Positions 30,662-41,580 are shown, counted from the stretch's first letter. The stretch is 64,000 nt of DNA from an uncultured beta proteobacterium (GCA_903885665.1 CAISJL010000013.1:1-64000); one strand, 5' to 3'. Program-made: numbers and translations. Notes: generated by a model not told the origin, from the sequence alone.

Positions 30662-31921
30662 ATGAATTTATCTGACCTTAAAAATTTACACGTCGGCGCT
30701 CTCGTCGATATGGCTGTCAAAAACGACATTGATGGCGCTAATCGCTTACGCAAGCAGGAACTGATTTTTGCTCTCCTGAAGAATCAAGCTAAAAAAGGCG
30801 AATCGATATTCGGTGGCGGCACTCTCGAAGTGCTCCCCGATGGATTTGGCTTCTTACGCTCACCCGACACTTCCTACCTTGCCGGTACCGATGATATTTA
30901 TGTCTCACCCTCACAGATTCGTCGATTTAATTTGCATACAGGCGACACCATCGAAGGTGAGATTCGCACACCAAAAGAAGGGGAGCGCTATTTCGCGTTA
31001 GTCAAAGTTGACCGCGTCAATGACGATACCCCAGAGAGCTCTAAACATAAAATTCTATTTGAGAACTTAACGCCTTACCATCCAACCGAACATCTCAAGT
31101 TAGAGCGCGACATCAAGGCTGAAGAGAATTTCACGGGCCGCATTATCGATATCATTGCACCCATAGGCAAAGGCCAGCGCGGCTTAATTGTGTCGCCACC
31201 AAAGGCCGGCAAAACGGTCTTGATGCAGCATATTGCACATGCAATTACGGCAAACCACCCCGAAGTGGTATTGATCGTTTTGCTGATTGATGAGCGACCT
31301 GAAGAGGTTACCGAGATGCAACGCTCAGTGAAAGGCGAAGTGCTTTCATCGACTTTTGACGAACCCGCTAGCCGCCATGTCCAAGTCGCTGAGATGGTCA
31401 TTGAAAAAGCAAAGCGCTTAATCGAACACAAAAAAGACGTTGTCATTCTGCTCGACTCCATTACTCGTCTAGCACGCGCTTACAATACTGTGGTTCCCGC
31501 TTCTGGCAAAGTGCTCACCGGCGGTGTAGACGCTAACGCCCTGCAACGTCCTAAACGCTTCTTTGGTGCGGCCCGCAATGTCGAAGAGGGTGGCAGTCTC
31601 ACCATTCTTGCCACAGCCTTAATAGACACTGGTTCCCGTATGGACGATGTGATCTACGAGGAGTTCAAAGGCACCGGTAATATGGAAATCCACCTAGACC
31701 GACGTATGTATGAAAAGCGGATTTTCCCAGCAATCAATGTAAATCGTTCCGGCACTCGTCGTGAGGAGCTATTAATCCCTAAAGATGTGCTACAGAAAAT
31801 CTGGGTATTGCGCAAACTGCTATACCCAATGGATGAATTAGAAGCGACAGAGTTTTTGCTCGATAAAGTACGTGCAACAAAGAATAATGCTGATTTTTTT
31901 GATTCTATGCGACGCGGCTAA
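30662..31921 (+). CDS. rho: Transcription termination factor Rho
   Basis: [52 protein letters not shown]. Confidence 0.98.
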   Translation: MNLSDLKNLHVGALVDMAVKNDIDGANRLRKQELIFALLKNQAKKGESIFGGGTLEVLPDGFGFLRSPDTSYLAGTDDIYVSPSQIRRFNLHTGDTIEGEIRTPKEGERYFALVKVDRVNDDTPESSKHKILFENLTPYHPTEHLKLERDIKAEENFTGRIIDIIAPIGKGQRGLIVSPPKAGKTVLMQHIAHAITANHPEVVLIVLLIDERPEEVTEMQRSVKGEVLSSTFDEPASRHVQVAEMVIEKAKRLIEHKKDVVILLDSITRLARAYNTVVPASGKVLTGGVDANALQRPKRFFGAARNVEEGGSLTILATALIDTGSRMDDVIYEEFKGTGNMEIHLDRRMYEKRIFPAINVNRSGTRREELLIPKDVLQKIWVLRKLLYPMDELEATEFLLDKVRATKNNADFFDSMRRG

Positions 31922-32025
31922 TCTCGCCATCAACCTGATTTTCCGCAGCACTTGCTCAAACCTTTTAAATCTACGATAATTATCGGTTTCCCGAATTGTT
32001 CGGGTTTCTTGCCCAGGATATCGCC

Positions 32026-32262
32026 ATGAAAGCAGATGTACATCCAGAATACCTTGAAATATCAGTAGCTTGTAGCTGTGGTGCCAAATGGCAAACACGC
32101 TCAACTATGGGTAAAGACCTCCACGTTGAGGTTTGCTCGTCCTGTCACCCGTTCTATACCGGCAAACAAAAAGTGCTGGATACAGCCGGTCGGGTTGAGA
32201 AATTTAACCAAAAATACGGCGCGCGCACTCCAACTAGCAAACCTAAATCTGTTGCAGCGTAG
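32026..32262 (+). CDS. rpmE: 50S ribosomal protein L31
   Basis: [29 protein letters not shown] ... [15 protein letters not shown]; start at internal ATG of ORF 31996. Confidence 0.96.
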   Translation: MKADVHPEYLEISVACSCGAKWQTRSTMGKDLHVEVCSSCHPFYTGKQKVLDTAGRVEKFNQKYGARTPTSKPKSVAA

Positions 32263-32307
32263 TTTTTTGCCTACCTAGTTGCTCATTATTTGTTGTAATG
32301 CTCTACC

Positions 32308-32337
32308 AGGGCAGCCTATTCGGCTGCCCTTTATTTT
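32308..32337 (+). terminator. Rho-independent terminator after rpmE
   Basis: AGGGCAGCC-TATTC-GGCTGCCCT perfect 9-bp stem followed by TTATTTT. Confidence 0.9.
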
Positions 32338-32536
32338 GATACCAGTCTAGCGTTGAGTTGCCGACTTAAATCTATACCCAAATCTGCCCCCTACGGCACC
32401 GCAGATGCGAACTATAAAACTTCAGAACTATCGCAGACTAAAATCGGGCACAATTCAGCATGTGCTTTTGATGAAACGTTGCGACATGCATTAACACGCT
32501 TTCATTACCCCATTCAAACAAAAAAGGATGTTCCCC

Positions 32537-33598
32537 ATGAAATCATTTCGTATTGCAGTGATCCCTGGCGATGGTATTGGCAAAGAAGTGATGCCTGAAG
32601 GGCTGCGCGTGCTAGAGGCGGTAGGTCGACGCTTTGATATTCAGTGGCAATTTGATGAGCTGGATTGGAGTTGTGACTATTACGATAAGCACGGCGTGAT
32701 GATGCCTGTCGACGGGCTATCACAGCTGCAAAAACACGATGCCGTATATTTTGGTGCCGTTGGTTGGCCTGAACGCCTACCAGACCACATCACCTTATGG
32801 GGACTACTGATTCCGTTCCGCCGTGGCTATGACCAGTATGTCAACCTACGACCAGTGCGACTGATGCCAGGAATGCAGTGCCCACTAGCTAACCGCGCCC
32901 CTGGCGACATTGATTTCTGGGTGGTTCGCGAAAATAGCGAAGGCGAATATTCCTCAGTTGGTGGCCGTATGTTTGCAGACACGCCACGCGAATTTGTCAC
33001 ACAGCAGGCTATCTTCTCACGACATGGCGTAGATCGCATTCTCAAATTCGCATTTGAACTCGCCATGAAACGTCCTAAAAAACATTTAACTTCAGCAACC
33101 AAATCCAATGGTATTTCTATCTCTATGCCTTATTGGGATGAGCGCGTTAAAGCAATGACCGGCCAATACCCAGATATCAAAGTTGATCAATACCATATCG
33201 ATATCTTATGCGCCCATTTCGTCATGCACCCCGACTGGTTCGATGTCGTTGTAGCGTCTAATTTATTTGGTGACATCCTATCGGACTTAGGGCCTGCTGC
33301 CACCGGCACTATCGGCATTGCCCCTTCTGCTAACATGAATCCAGAGCGACTCTACCCGTCGTTATTTGAACCGGTCCACGGCTCCGCACCTGACATCTAC
33401 GGCAAAAAAATTGCAAATCCGATAGGTCAAATTTGGGCTGGTGCCATGATGCTCGACCATCTCGGATGTCCTGAGGCTGCTGCTGCAGTAGTTCGTGCGA
33501 TTGAAACTGTCTTACTAGAAGGGCCTAAGACCCCTGACCTAGGTGGCAGAGCCAACACTACCGATCTTGGCAAAGCAGTTGCTGAGGCGCTCGCCTAA
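32537..33598 (+). CDS. Tartrate dehydrogenase / decarboxylating D-malate dehydrogenase family
   Basis: IAVIPGDGIGKEVMPEGLRVLEAV; GLLIPFRRGYDQYVNLRP; VVRENSEGEYSSVGG; VASNLFGDILSDLG. Confidence 0.9.
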   Translation: MKSFRIAVIPGDGIGKEVMPEGLRVLEAVGRRFDIQWQFDELDWSCDYYDKHGVMMPVDGLSQLQKHDAVYFGAVGWPERLPDHITLWGLLIPFRRGYDQYVNLRPVRLMPGMQCPLANRAPGDIDFWVVRENSEGEYSSVGGRMFADTPREFVTQQAIFSRHGVDRILKFAFELAMKRPKKHLTSATKSNGISISMPYWDERVKAMTGQYPDIKVDQYHIDILCAHFVMHPDWFDVVVASNLFGDILSDLGPAATGTIGIAPSANMNPERLYPSLFEPVHGSAPDIYGKKIANPIGQIWAGAMMLDHLGCPEAAAAVVRAIETVLLEGPKTPDLGGRANTTDLGKAVAEALA

Positions 33599-35270
33599 AC
33601 CACCGTCAACCATAGAGTCAGCCATTCCTACTCTCAGCATAGCGGACCAACCCGCAATCACTCAGCCTATCCGTCGCCGATGGCTAGCATTGCTAACCAT
33701 CGTTTGGTTGGTTGCGGGGTTGGTGGGACATGACCCGTGGAAGTCCGAGGAGGCACTTCACTTTGGAATCATCTTAGAGATGATCGAAGGCCAGCAATGG
33801 TTAATGCCACACATTGCAGGCCAAGCTGTTTTCGATCATCCGCCACTATTCCATTGGCTTGCTGCAACCAGCGCATGGTTGCTCTCGCCGCTCCTACCCC
33901 TACATGACGGCGCTCGTATCATGAGCGGCCTATTCATGCTGGGCACTTTTAGCATTGCCGCTTTAGCCGCGCGCGAGCTCTACGGCAAAGACCGCGCAGT
34001 GAGCGCAATATTGTTATTAATGGCTTGTCTTGGTTTGATATTGCGCACTCATCAAATTATTCCTGACACCCTAGCCTTGTGCGCTACTGCAATCACCTAC
34101 TTCGCCTTAGCACTAGCAGTGCGGCAGCCCTTATGGGCTGGTCTATGGTTGGGTATAGCTTGGGGATTGACGCTGATGAGCGTTGGCATTTCCGAAACAC
34201 TCACCTTAGTGTTAATCAGCTTACTACTTCCCATTTTCAGCCGGCATTGGCGCCACCAATCCTATGGCTATACCATTGCGATAGGGCTACTCGTATGCTT
34301 ACCTTGGTTGCTGTGGTGGCCGCTACTGGTCTATCAGGCAAACCCTACTCACCTCTTGGCTTGGCTGAGCTATGAATGGCAATCATTGGCATTTACCATT
34401 CAGCAATGGCCTAGCACGTGGGCTTTTTATCTGCGCACTGTAACCTGGTATGCGTTTCCAGTATGGCCTCTAACTCTGTGGTCATTATGGCGACTATATC
34501 GGCTACAGCAACTCCAAAATGCAAATATTGTATTGCCGCTGCTAGGTGCTATTGTGACCTTACTCACACTCAGCGTACATACACAATACCGAGAGCTCTA
34601 CGCCTTGCCCTTGCTGTTACCGTTGATGCTACTAGCATTACCAAGCATTGGGAATCTGCGTAGTGGCACTGCCAATGGCTGGTATTGGTTTAGTGTGATG
34701 GGGTTCACATTCTTTATGATTGTTGGCTGGTTTTATTGGTCAGCGCTTGATTTAGGTCTGCCAGCACGTCTACATCGACACTTACACACGATACTGCCTG
34801 GTTATGACTTTGGCTGGAATATTGGTCGCTCGCTATTAGCTATGTGTCTGAGCGCCTTGTGGATTGGCGTATTGGCAATCGTTGCACGTCACCCCTTACG
34901 CCCACTCCTGATTTGGACTTCAGGCTTAACGCTCACCTGGGCCTTAGCGAACACCTTGTTTATTGGTTGGGTAGAAAATGCACAAAGCTATCGCAGCATG
35001 TATTCGCAAATGCAACGCGCCCTACCAGCACAGTATCGTTGCTTAAATACACTGGACCTCGGGTTGCCGCAACAGGCCATGTTGCACTACTTTGCACAAA
35101 TTCGACCGGTTCGCGTTGCCGATAGCAATACAGCGAACACCTGTGATCTCTTGTTAACACAAGGTAAGCCTTTAGATGAACTCTTGGTCTTAGCCCCATG
35201 GCAGATCATTTGGGAGGGCAATCGCCCAGGTGACAAAAAAGAACGTTATCGTCTCTATCATAGGCCATAA
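33543..35270 (+). CDS. Glycosyltransferase family 39 (ArnT-like) membrane protein
   Basis: GHDPWKSEEALHFGIILEMIEGQQWLMPHIAGQAVFDHPPLFHWLAA; multiple TM helices. Exact start uncertain (GTG within upstream gene). Confidence 0.83.
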   Translation: MAEPTLPILAKQLLRRSPKPPSTIESAIPTLSIADQPAITQPIRRRWLALLTIVWLVAGLVGHDPWKSEEALHFGIILEMIEGQQWLMPHIAGQAVFDHPPLFHWLAATSAWLLSPLLPLHDGARIMSGLFMLGTFSIAALAARELYGKDRAVSAILLLMACLGLILRTHQIIPDTLALCATAITYFALALAVRQPLWAGLWLGIAWGLTLMSVGISETLTLVLISLLLPIFSRHWRHQSYGYTIAIGLLVCLPWLLWWPLLVYQANPTHLLAWLSYEWQSLAFTIQQWPSTWAFYLRTVTWYAFPVWPLTLWSLWRLYRLQQLQNANIVLPLLGAIVTLLTLSVHTQYRELYALPLLLPLMLLALPSIGNLRSGTANGWYWFSVMGFTFFMIVGWFYWSALDLGLPARLHRHLHTILPGYDFGWNIGRSLLAMCLSALWIGVLAIVARHPLRPLLIWTSGLTLTWALANTLFIGWVENAQSYRSMYSQMQRALPAQYRCLNTLDLGLPQQAMLHYFAQIRPVRVADSNTANTCDLLLTQGKPLDELLVLAPWQIIWEGNRPGDKKERYRLYHRP

Positions 35271-35274
35271 TCAT

Positions 35275-36156
35275 ATGAACGATACTTTGCAATGCTTCTT
35301 GTTTGAGCACGCACCGATTCGCGGCGAACGCGTCCAACTCAATGCGACTTGGCAGGCAGTGACTACACTGCGCACTTATCCGGCGCCTTTGCGTCAGATA
35401 CTTGGTGAGTTAATGGCAGCAGGCTCATTACTCGCTGCAACCCTTAAATTTGATGGCACCCTCATTTTGCAATTACACGGTAGCGGTCCTGTGCAATTGA
35501 TCGTTGTCGAATGCACCTCTGAACACACGCTCAGAGCTACCGCCAAGTGGTCAGGCGGCATTAGCAATGTCGGACTTCGCCAATTACTCGGTAACGGGCG
35601 CTTTGTAATTAACCTAGTACCGCGCTCAGGCCAGCAAAGTTACCAAGGTGTTGTTGAACTCAATGCGGATAGTGTTGCCGAGATTATTGAGCACTACATG
35701 AAGACCTCAGAACAAATTGACACCAAGATCTGGCTCTCTGCGAATGCGCAACAAGCAGCAGGTTTGCTGTTACAGAAATTACCGGAAGCTGAAAGTCCTG
35801 ACGTAGACGCATGGAATCGAGTCGGGCTGTTAGCGTCCACTGTAACTTCATTTGAACTACTCAACCTCCCAACGCAGCAACTCTTAGGACGTCTGTTCCA
35901 CGAAGAAGATGTGCGTTTATTTGAAGCCAATCCGGTGTGTTTTCGTTGTTCATGCACAGTCGCTCGAGTCGCGGACATGTTGCGCATGCTCGGTCAGGAT
36001 GACGTCCAGCAACTGATTGTAGAGCGTGGAGAGGTCGAAATTCTGTGTGACTTTTGCAACCATCGCTATGCCTTTGATGCCGTTGATGCCGCGCAAATTT
36101 TCGCACAACCCGCACAAACGCCACCCATTCCAAGCCCAGACCTCACCCGCCACTAA
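35275..36156 (+). CDS. hslO: Hsp33 redox chaperone
   Basis: Cys motif CSC ... CDFC with VERGEVEILCDFCNHRYAFD; EHAPIRGERVQL N-terminus. Confidence 0.94.
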   Translation: MNDTLQCFLFEHAPIRGERVQLNATWQAVTTLRTYPAPLRQILGELMAAGSLLAATLKFDGTLILQLHGSGPVQLIVVECTSEHTLRATAKWSGGISNVGLRQLLGNGRFVINLVPRSGQQSYQGVVELNADSVAEIIEHYMKTSEQIDTKIWLSANAQQAAGLLLQKLPEAESPDVDAWNRVGLLASTVTSFELLNLPTQQLLGRLFHEEDVRLFEANPVCFRCSCTVARVADMLRMLGQDDVQQLIVERGEVEILCDFCNHRYAFDAVDAAQIFAQPAQTPPIPSPDLTRH

Positions 36157-36186
36157 TGTTGCGCATGCACCTTGACTGCCTCATAA

Positions 36187-36213
36187 CTGCCCTTTCTGCC
36201 CTTTCTGCCCTTT
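36187..36213. repeat. Tandem repeat CTGCCCTTT x3
   Basis: ctgcccttt x3, exact, hslO-thiolase intergenic. Confidence 0.95.
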
Positions 36214-36362
36214 CCGACCATCCTCCCTTCCCCTCCTTTATGACCGGCTGACCCTCGACACAGTCCATCACCTCGCGTAAACTTTTGCTAGATACTGATT
36301 GCAACATTCTACATAGCGAAATACTAAAATATCTTTTAATTCAATATCTTACAGGAAATATT

Positions 36363-37553
36363 ATGAATCCAGATCGCGAAGTCGTCGTACTCAGTGGGGT
36401 TCGAACTGCAATTGCTGACTATGGTGGCGGATTAAAAGATATCGCACCCACTCAATTAGCCGGACTCGTCGTCAAAGAAGCGGTGAGACGCGCACAAATC
36501 CAACCTACAAATGTCGGTCAGTTAGTATTTGGCAACGTCATCCATGGTGAAGCAAAAGATATGTATTTCTCACGAGTCGCTTGTATTAACGGCGGCTTAC
36601 CCGAAACGACCACTGCACTAACCGTCAATCGACTCTGCGGTAGCGGCTTACAAGCTATCGTCTCTGCTGCCCAAAGTATTTTACTCAAAGACTGCGACGC
36701 GGCCGTTGCAGGTGGCGCAGAGTCAATGAGTCGCGGCGGCTATTTGCTGCCCAATTTACGCTGGGGACAGCGCATGGGCGATGGCAATACTATAGACATG
36801 ATGGTAGGCGCACTCACCGACCCGTTTGATGCCGTGCATATGGGCATTACTGCAGAGAATATTGCCACTCAGTGGCAGATTTCGCGGGCAGCACAAGATC
36901 ACTTTGCTATCGAGAGTCATCGCCGTGCGCTACATGCCATCGAAAAAGGCTACTTTAAAGATCAAATTCTGCCCATCGAAATCAAAACACGCAAAGGCGT
37001 CACGGTATTCGATCAGGACGAGCACCCACGTGCTGGCTTAAGCCTAGCAGACCTAGAAAAACTCAAGCCCGCATTCAAACGAGAAGGGGGATCTGTCACT
37101 GCCGGCAACGCTTCGGGGATCAACGATGGTGCTGCTGCAGTGGTGTTAATGGAACGATCCGCCGCCAAGACAGCGGGCCTACAACCGATTGCGCGACTGG
37201 TCTCCTATGGTCTGGCCGGTGTAGATCCTAAAATCATGGGCATCGGTCCCGTCAATGCTGTACGTCACGCGCTGCAACGCGCTGGACTGCAGATTGAGGA
37301 CATGGATGTCATCGAGTCTAACGAAGCATTTGCGGTGCAAGCACTGGCCGTTGCGTGCGACCTTAAACTGGATGCACAAAAAACCAACCCGAACGGTGGG
37401 GCAGTAGGTCTAGGCCATCCGATTGGTGCAACAGGCGCCATTCTGACGGTGAAAGCACTCTATGAGCTTCAACGTACTGCCAAACGCTATGCACTAGTCA
37501 CCATGTGCATTGGTGGCGGCCAGGGTATTGCTGCAATTTTTGAAAGACTCTAA
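36363..37553 (+). CDS. Acetyl-CoA acetyltransferase (thiolase)
   Basis: VNRLCGSGLQAIVSAAQ; NGGAVGLGHPIGATGAI; CIGGGQGIAAIFE. Start at internal ATG. Confidence 0.95.
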   Translation: MNPDREVVVLSGVRTAIADYGGGLKDIAPTQLAGLVVKEAVRRAQIQPTNVGQLVFGNVIHGEAKDMYFSRVACINGGLPETTTALTVNRLCGSGLQAIVSAAQSILLKDCDAAVAGGAESMSRGGYLLPNLRWGQRMGDGNTIDMMVGALTDPFDAVHMGITAENIATQWQISRAAQDHFAIESHRRALHAIEKGYFKDQILPIEIKTRKGVTVFDQDEHPRAGLSLADLEKLKPAFKREGGSVTAGNASGINDGAAAVVLMERSAAKTAGLQPIARLVSYGLAGVDPKIMGIGPVNAVRHALQRAGLQIEDMDVIESNEAFAVQALAVACDLKLDAQKTNPNGGAVGLGHPIGATGAILTVKALYELQRTAKRYALVTMCIGGGQGIAAIFERL

Positions 37554-37681
37554 ATCAAGCGCATACCGATTTTATGATCGATCTACTATGACTGAGTTTT
37601 GTTGTTGATTTTAAGATTGCCAAGCACACCCGCTTGGCAATCGATGATGCGCTTATTATAAAAAACTGAGGAGATCTCGCT

Positions 37682-38026
37682 ATGCTCAAAACGCGGCGCA
37701 TCTTACTGATTTTATTGGCTAATTTAACCTTGATTCCAGTGCCTGCCATGGCCGCAAGGTATCCGGACAAGCCCGTGTGCATTATTGGACGCGCCGCAAG
37801 CCCAGGGCGTGACATCATCTCCAGAGTGCAGGCTGATCGCCCCTTCAGGACTTCAAACCCACGCGCCGTGGTCGATGCGCAACCTGGTGCGGCAGGTGAG
37901 ATTAGTATTCACTTAGCGCTACAAGCAATTACAGTTGATAATGATCACACAACGCTAGGCACCGCCTACCGCGATCACACTCAAAAAATTCACGCTGTCA
38001 TCAAAAATGCAAAGGTTGAATCGTGA
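37682..38026 (+). pseudogene. Decayed/truncated Bug family binding protein
   Basis: Signal peptide, ARYPDKPVCIIGRAASPGRDIISRV ... VVDAQPGAAGEISIHLALQAITVDNDHTTLG: aligns to the Bug N-terminus, then ends after 114 aa. Confidence 0.75.
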
Positions 38027-39240
38027 CCACCACAACTAACCCCACTGGATTTAGCACCGCTGTACGCGTACTGCTGAACGTCGGTCACGCCGTCGATCAT
38101 ATGTTTTTGTTGATCTTCGCTACCGCAGTATCAACCATGGCTACGGCCTTTGGCTTTAACAATTGGGCAGAACTCATGCCCTATAGCGTTGGTGCTTTTA
38201 TTATGTTTGGTGCTGGCGCACTACCAGCAGGCCGCTTAGGTGATTTATGGGGGCGGCGCAAAATGATGATTATCTTTTTTATTGGCATGGGCTGTAGTGC
38301 CATCTTGGTCGCCATGACCCAAAGTGTATTACAACTGACACTCGCGCTGGCTCTTCTGGGCACGTTCTCCGCCATCTACCATCCCGTCGGCATTCCGATG
38401 TTAGTGCAAAACGTACCCAATCCAGGTGCTGTAATTGGACTCAACGGCCTAGCGGGTAACCTAGGCATTGCCATTGCAGCACTGGTGACCGGACTCTTGG
38501 TAAAATGGTTGGGTTGGCGTGCCGCTTTTGTAATACCTGGAATCATTGCGATTGCTTGTGGCATTTTATTTGCCTGGCTCTGTCCACAAGAGACTGAAGC
38601 TCCGGCAAAGCGTCACTCTGGCAAAGCACAAGTCGCACTAAGTCCACGGTTATTAGCGCGCGCTTTTGCGGTCATGACTGCTGCTGCAGCAGTTAGCACC
38701 ATACTCTTTAACTTCACCACCAATGGCAATGCGCAACTCTTAACCGAACGATTTATTGGCGTCATTGAAGACCCTGCGACCATCGGCCTACTTTTGGCCA
38801 GCATTTACACCGTAGCCTCTATCGCACAACTCGTGGTAGGTCGACTTATTGACCGCATGCCCTTCAAGCCCTTGCAACTGTGGATGTCTATCATCCAAGT
38901 ACCGCTTCTGCTTATTGCCGCCTACACCCAAGACTGGGGGCTTTATGTCAGCCTGTTGATCGTCATGATTTTTGTATTTGGTTCAATTCCATTTACCGAT
39001 GCCATGATCGTACGCTATGTCGATGATCGAATGCGCTCACGCGTTGCAGGAATGCGGCTCACCGTCGCATTGGGTTTTAGTTCAATCGCAGTATGGATGC
39101 TAGGGCCTATGGTGAAAAGCATTGGGTTTAGTCATGCCTTATTAATCATGGCATTGATTGCCTTGATTAAAACTGCAATTGTCTGGCTCTTACCTGACGA
39201 ACCGAAAGCGGAAGTCACATCTAGCGCATCGCCCTCATAG
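38023..39240 (+). CDS. MFS transporter
   Basis: Polytopic; GRLGDLWGRRKMMIIFFIGMG; GTG start overlaps the preceding TGA (GTGA). Confidence 0.88.
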   Translation: MTTTTNPTGFSTAVRVLLNVGHAVDHMFLLIFATAVSTMATAFGFNNWAELMPYSVGAFIMFGAGALPAGRLGDLWGRRKMMIIFFIGMGCSAILVAMTQSVLQLTLALALLGTFSAIYHPVGIPMLVQNVPNPGAVIGLNGLAGNLGIAIAALVTGLLVKWLGWRAAFVIPGIIAIACGILFAWLCPQETEAPAKRHSGKAQVALSPRLLARAFAVMTAAAAVSTILFNFTTNGNAQLLTERFIGVIEDPATIGLLLASIYTVASIAQLVVGRLIDRMPFKPLQLWMSIIQVPLLLIAAYTQDWGLYVSLLIVMIFVFGSIPFTDAMIVRYVDDRMRSRVAGMRLTVALGFSSIAVWMLGPMVKSIGFSHALLIMALIALIKTAIVWLLPDEPKAEVTSSASPS

Positions 39241-39359
39241 CAATACATCGGTCGTGAGTTGATCTGTGCACTGCTAGCAGGAGTTACTAACCCCAACCCC
39301 TTGCTCTCTTTGTTATTGATGACTTGCTCTTAGTGAGTGTGCCTTATTCACTGGGGTAG

Positions 39360-39423
39360 TTCATCATCTCATTAATTGATCATCTAAGCATTTGATCACC
39401 TAAGCACTTCGTCCATTAAGCAC
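39360..39423. repeat. Degenerate 16-bp tandem repeat (3-4 units) spanning lyase stop codon
   Basis: TTCATCATCTCATTAA / TTGATCATCTAAGCAT / TTGATCACCTAAGCAC / TTCGTCCATTAAGCAC. Confidence 0.8.
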
Positions 39424-40867
39424 TAACGACCAATGCCTTAAAGGCAATCGCTAATTGTGCAGCGGCTTGATCTAATTGCGCCTTGCGCGCAACAAGCCAA
39501 GCGCGTTCGCCAGTCACAGCCTCACGCTCAGCCGCTAGCATTCGTTGCACCTCTTGAGGCTGTGGCCCACCAATACCACGGCGTCCATAGACCATGTATT
39601 CTGCGCTACTGATATGGCGGAACTCGACTTCTGTTAAAGGCAAGTCTTGGCCTGCTTCAGCTTGGTAGATTCGGATCACTTCACTAAAGGGTATATCTTG
39701 CAATCGCAACTGATGCGAACGACCATAGTCAGTGAGCTGCGAAGCAAAATGATGACCCGTCCGAAATGGTACATCTGCGCGTTGGGCAAGCGCGTCGGCA
39801 ATTTCTGTCGTTGTAGAATAATCCGCATCCACCTCCGCACGCGCCCGCTCTTTATTCACCACTAAACCAGTAATCACCTGACCGAGCAACTTAAATACCT
39901 GTAAAGCACGGCCACAAGGCACGGGGTCATACATACGATAATCAAACATCCCCGTGCGGTTGTTATGAGAAATCAAAAATACAGTCTGCAACTCACCCAA
40001 CATAATGCTCGACTGCGCACGCAACTGCTCTAGCGCCGCCGGATTGCGCTTCTGCGGCATGATGCTACTCACGCCTGTAAGCGCGCCACTGGTGAGCAAT
40101 ATCCAGGGCACGGGCTCCGCATATTGAGCATGCAGATCTTGCGCAAACTGGCCGATTTGCACCGCCGCAATGGCTAGTACCCCCGCCACTTCTAGCGCGC
40201 TATCAACTGAGGCTAAGTGATTGGCATCATAGGCGTTCTCTTGCAAACCATCAAAACCCAATAATTGCGTTATGTAGTGACGGTCGATCGGAAAACTCGA
40301 TGTAGCCAAGGCAGCTGACCCTAGTGGATTACGATTGATACGGGCATAGACTTGTTGTAAACGCTCAGTCTGCCGCCCAAGTGCAGCAGCTAGGGCGTGT
40401 AAATAATGAGCCAGTGTTGTCGGTTGCGCTTGCACGCCATGGGTGTAGGCAGGAATTATCGTCTCAATATGCTGCTCGGTTAAGTCAATAATGCGCTCAC
40501 GCACATCGACCAAGGCACTCACCTCTTGAAATAAACCGTCTCGTAAATTCATGCGCGCAATCGCCGAGGCGAGATCCTGACGACTGCGACCGCTATGCAA
40601 TCGCGATGCATCTGCACCAATTAATGCTGTTAATCGCGGCTCGTAATCCAGGTAGTCTGCAGATCGCCGTGGTGCTTCTGTCGCCGCTTGCGCGATTAAT
40701 AGAGCGATCCCCTGTGCAATCTGCCCCGCATAAGGTTGCGGCACAATGCCCGCACTAGCCAACATCACGATGGTGGCTTGATTAATTTGGTCCAAAAACT
40801 CAACTGCTCGCCCACCACTACGAAAAACTTCATTAATATCTAAATTACCACCGTGGGCCGCTTGCAT
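39416..40867 (-). CDS. Argininosuccinate lyase family protein
   Basis: DYLDYEPRLTALIGADASRLHSGRSRQDLASAIARMNLRD; superfamily signature SSIMPQKRNPAALEQL. Confidence 0.85.
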   Translation of the reverse strand: MQAAHGGNLDINEVFRSGGRAVEFLDQINQATIVMLASAGIVPQPYAGQIAQGIALLIAQAATEAPRRSADYLDYEPRLTALIGADASRLHSGRSRQDLASAIARMNLRDGLFQEVSALVDVRERIIDLTEQHIETIIPAYTHGVQAQPTTLAHYLHALAAALGRQTERLQQVYARINRNPLGSAALATSSFPIDRHYITQLLGFDGLQENAYDANHLASVDSALEVAGVLAIAAVQIGQFAQDLHAQYAEPVPWILLTSGALTGVSSIMPQKRNPAALEQLRAQSSIMLGELQTVFLISHNNRTGMFDYRMYDPVPCGRALQVFKLLGQVITGLVVNKERARAEVDADYSTTTEIADALAQRADVPFRTGHHFASQLTDYGRSHQLRLQDIPFSEVIRIYQAEAGQDLPLTEVEFRHISSAEYMVYGRRGIGGPQPQEVQRMLAAEREAVTGERAWLVARKAQLDQAAAQLAIAFKALVVSA

Positions 40868-41206
40868 TGCAGTGTCCTCATAACCATTGATCGGGTATCT
40901 TCAAGAGCGCTATAGCGTATTCAAATTTCAGCCTTATGGATAGCCCAACGCCAGCGCTCAAGCAACAAGCCCCGCGCGCGCCGCGTCTGTGCGAATGACT
41001 CTCCTTGCAAACTAATAATGCAACCAATTGATTTTATTAGTTTTTATTTTAACCGTTGTGTTGGGTGGCGCTGTCAAAGGTGCAGTTTAGGACAAAATAC
41101 TGTATGATAATTGACTGAGCTTGGCACTCTCTGGCTCCTAATTTACCCCTCAGGTTACGGCTTTTTTGCTGATACCGCCCCCTACCCCTCATAAGGAGTT
41201 TTAGCC

Positions 41207-41479
41207 ATGCAGGCGATTCTTGATTACCTTAAGAACAGTGGTGAACGCTTAGATTCCGAGATCGCAGCTGCCACCGGCTTATCTGTTGCCAATGTTCGCC
41301 AACGCCTCACCGCACTCCAAGCTCGTGGCTCTGTCATGCTCTGCCACTCCATCCGCTACCACGATGGTAAGGCCGTTGAAGGCATGCTGTGTCGAGTCTC
41401 AGGCTATATACCGCCGGCAGCACCAGGACGCAAATCCAAAGCGCAAATGCCACCCAAAAGCAATAGTTTGATCGACTAG
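41207..41479 (+). CDS. Small winged-helix (FaeA/MarR-like) DNA-binding protein
   Basis: ILDYLKNSGERLDSEIAAATGLSVANVRQRLTALQARGSVMLCHSIRYHDGKAVEGMLCRVSGYIPPAAPG. Confidence 0.7.
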   Translation: MQAILDYLKNSGERLDSEIAAATGLSVANVRQRLTALQARGSVMLCHSIRYHDGKAVEGMLCRVSGYIPPAAPGRKSKAQMPPKSNSLID

Positions 41480-41495
41480 GCTTGATCGACTAAGC
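41468..41495. repeat. 14-bp tandem duplication spanning stop codon
   Basis: TTGATCGACTAGGC / TTGATCGACTAAGC. Confidence 0.9.
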
Positions 41496-41580
41496 TTGGC
41501 CAACGCAGCCGGCCGACTCATCGTCATCTAGCTCATACCGATCTCGCTTACACTGCCCCAAACTAACTCAGGGTAAATCA

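Noticed and set aside
31990-32004. CCCGAA-TTG-TTCGGG followed by TTTCTT in the rpmE leader
   Set aside because: Short stem and weak U-tract; could be an attenuator or chance, not strong enough to call.
32353-32598. 81-aa ORF upstream of the tartrate dehydrogenase gene
   Set aside because: Overlaps the next gene start out of frame; no homology recognised and no good RBS.
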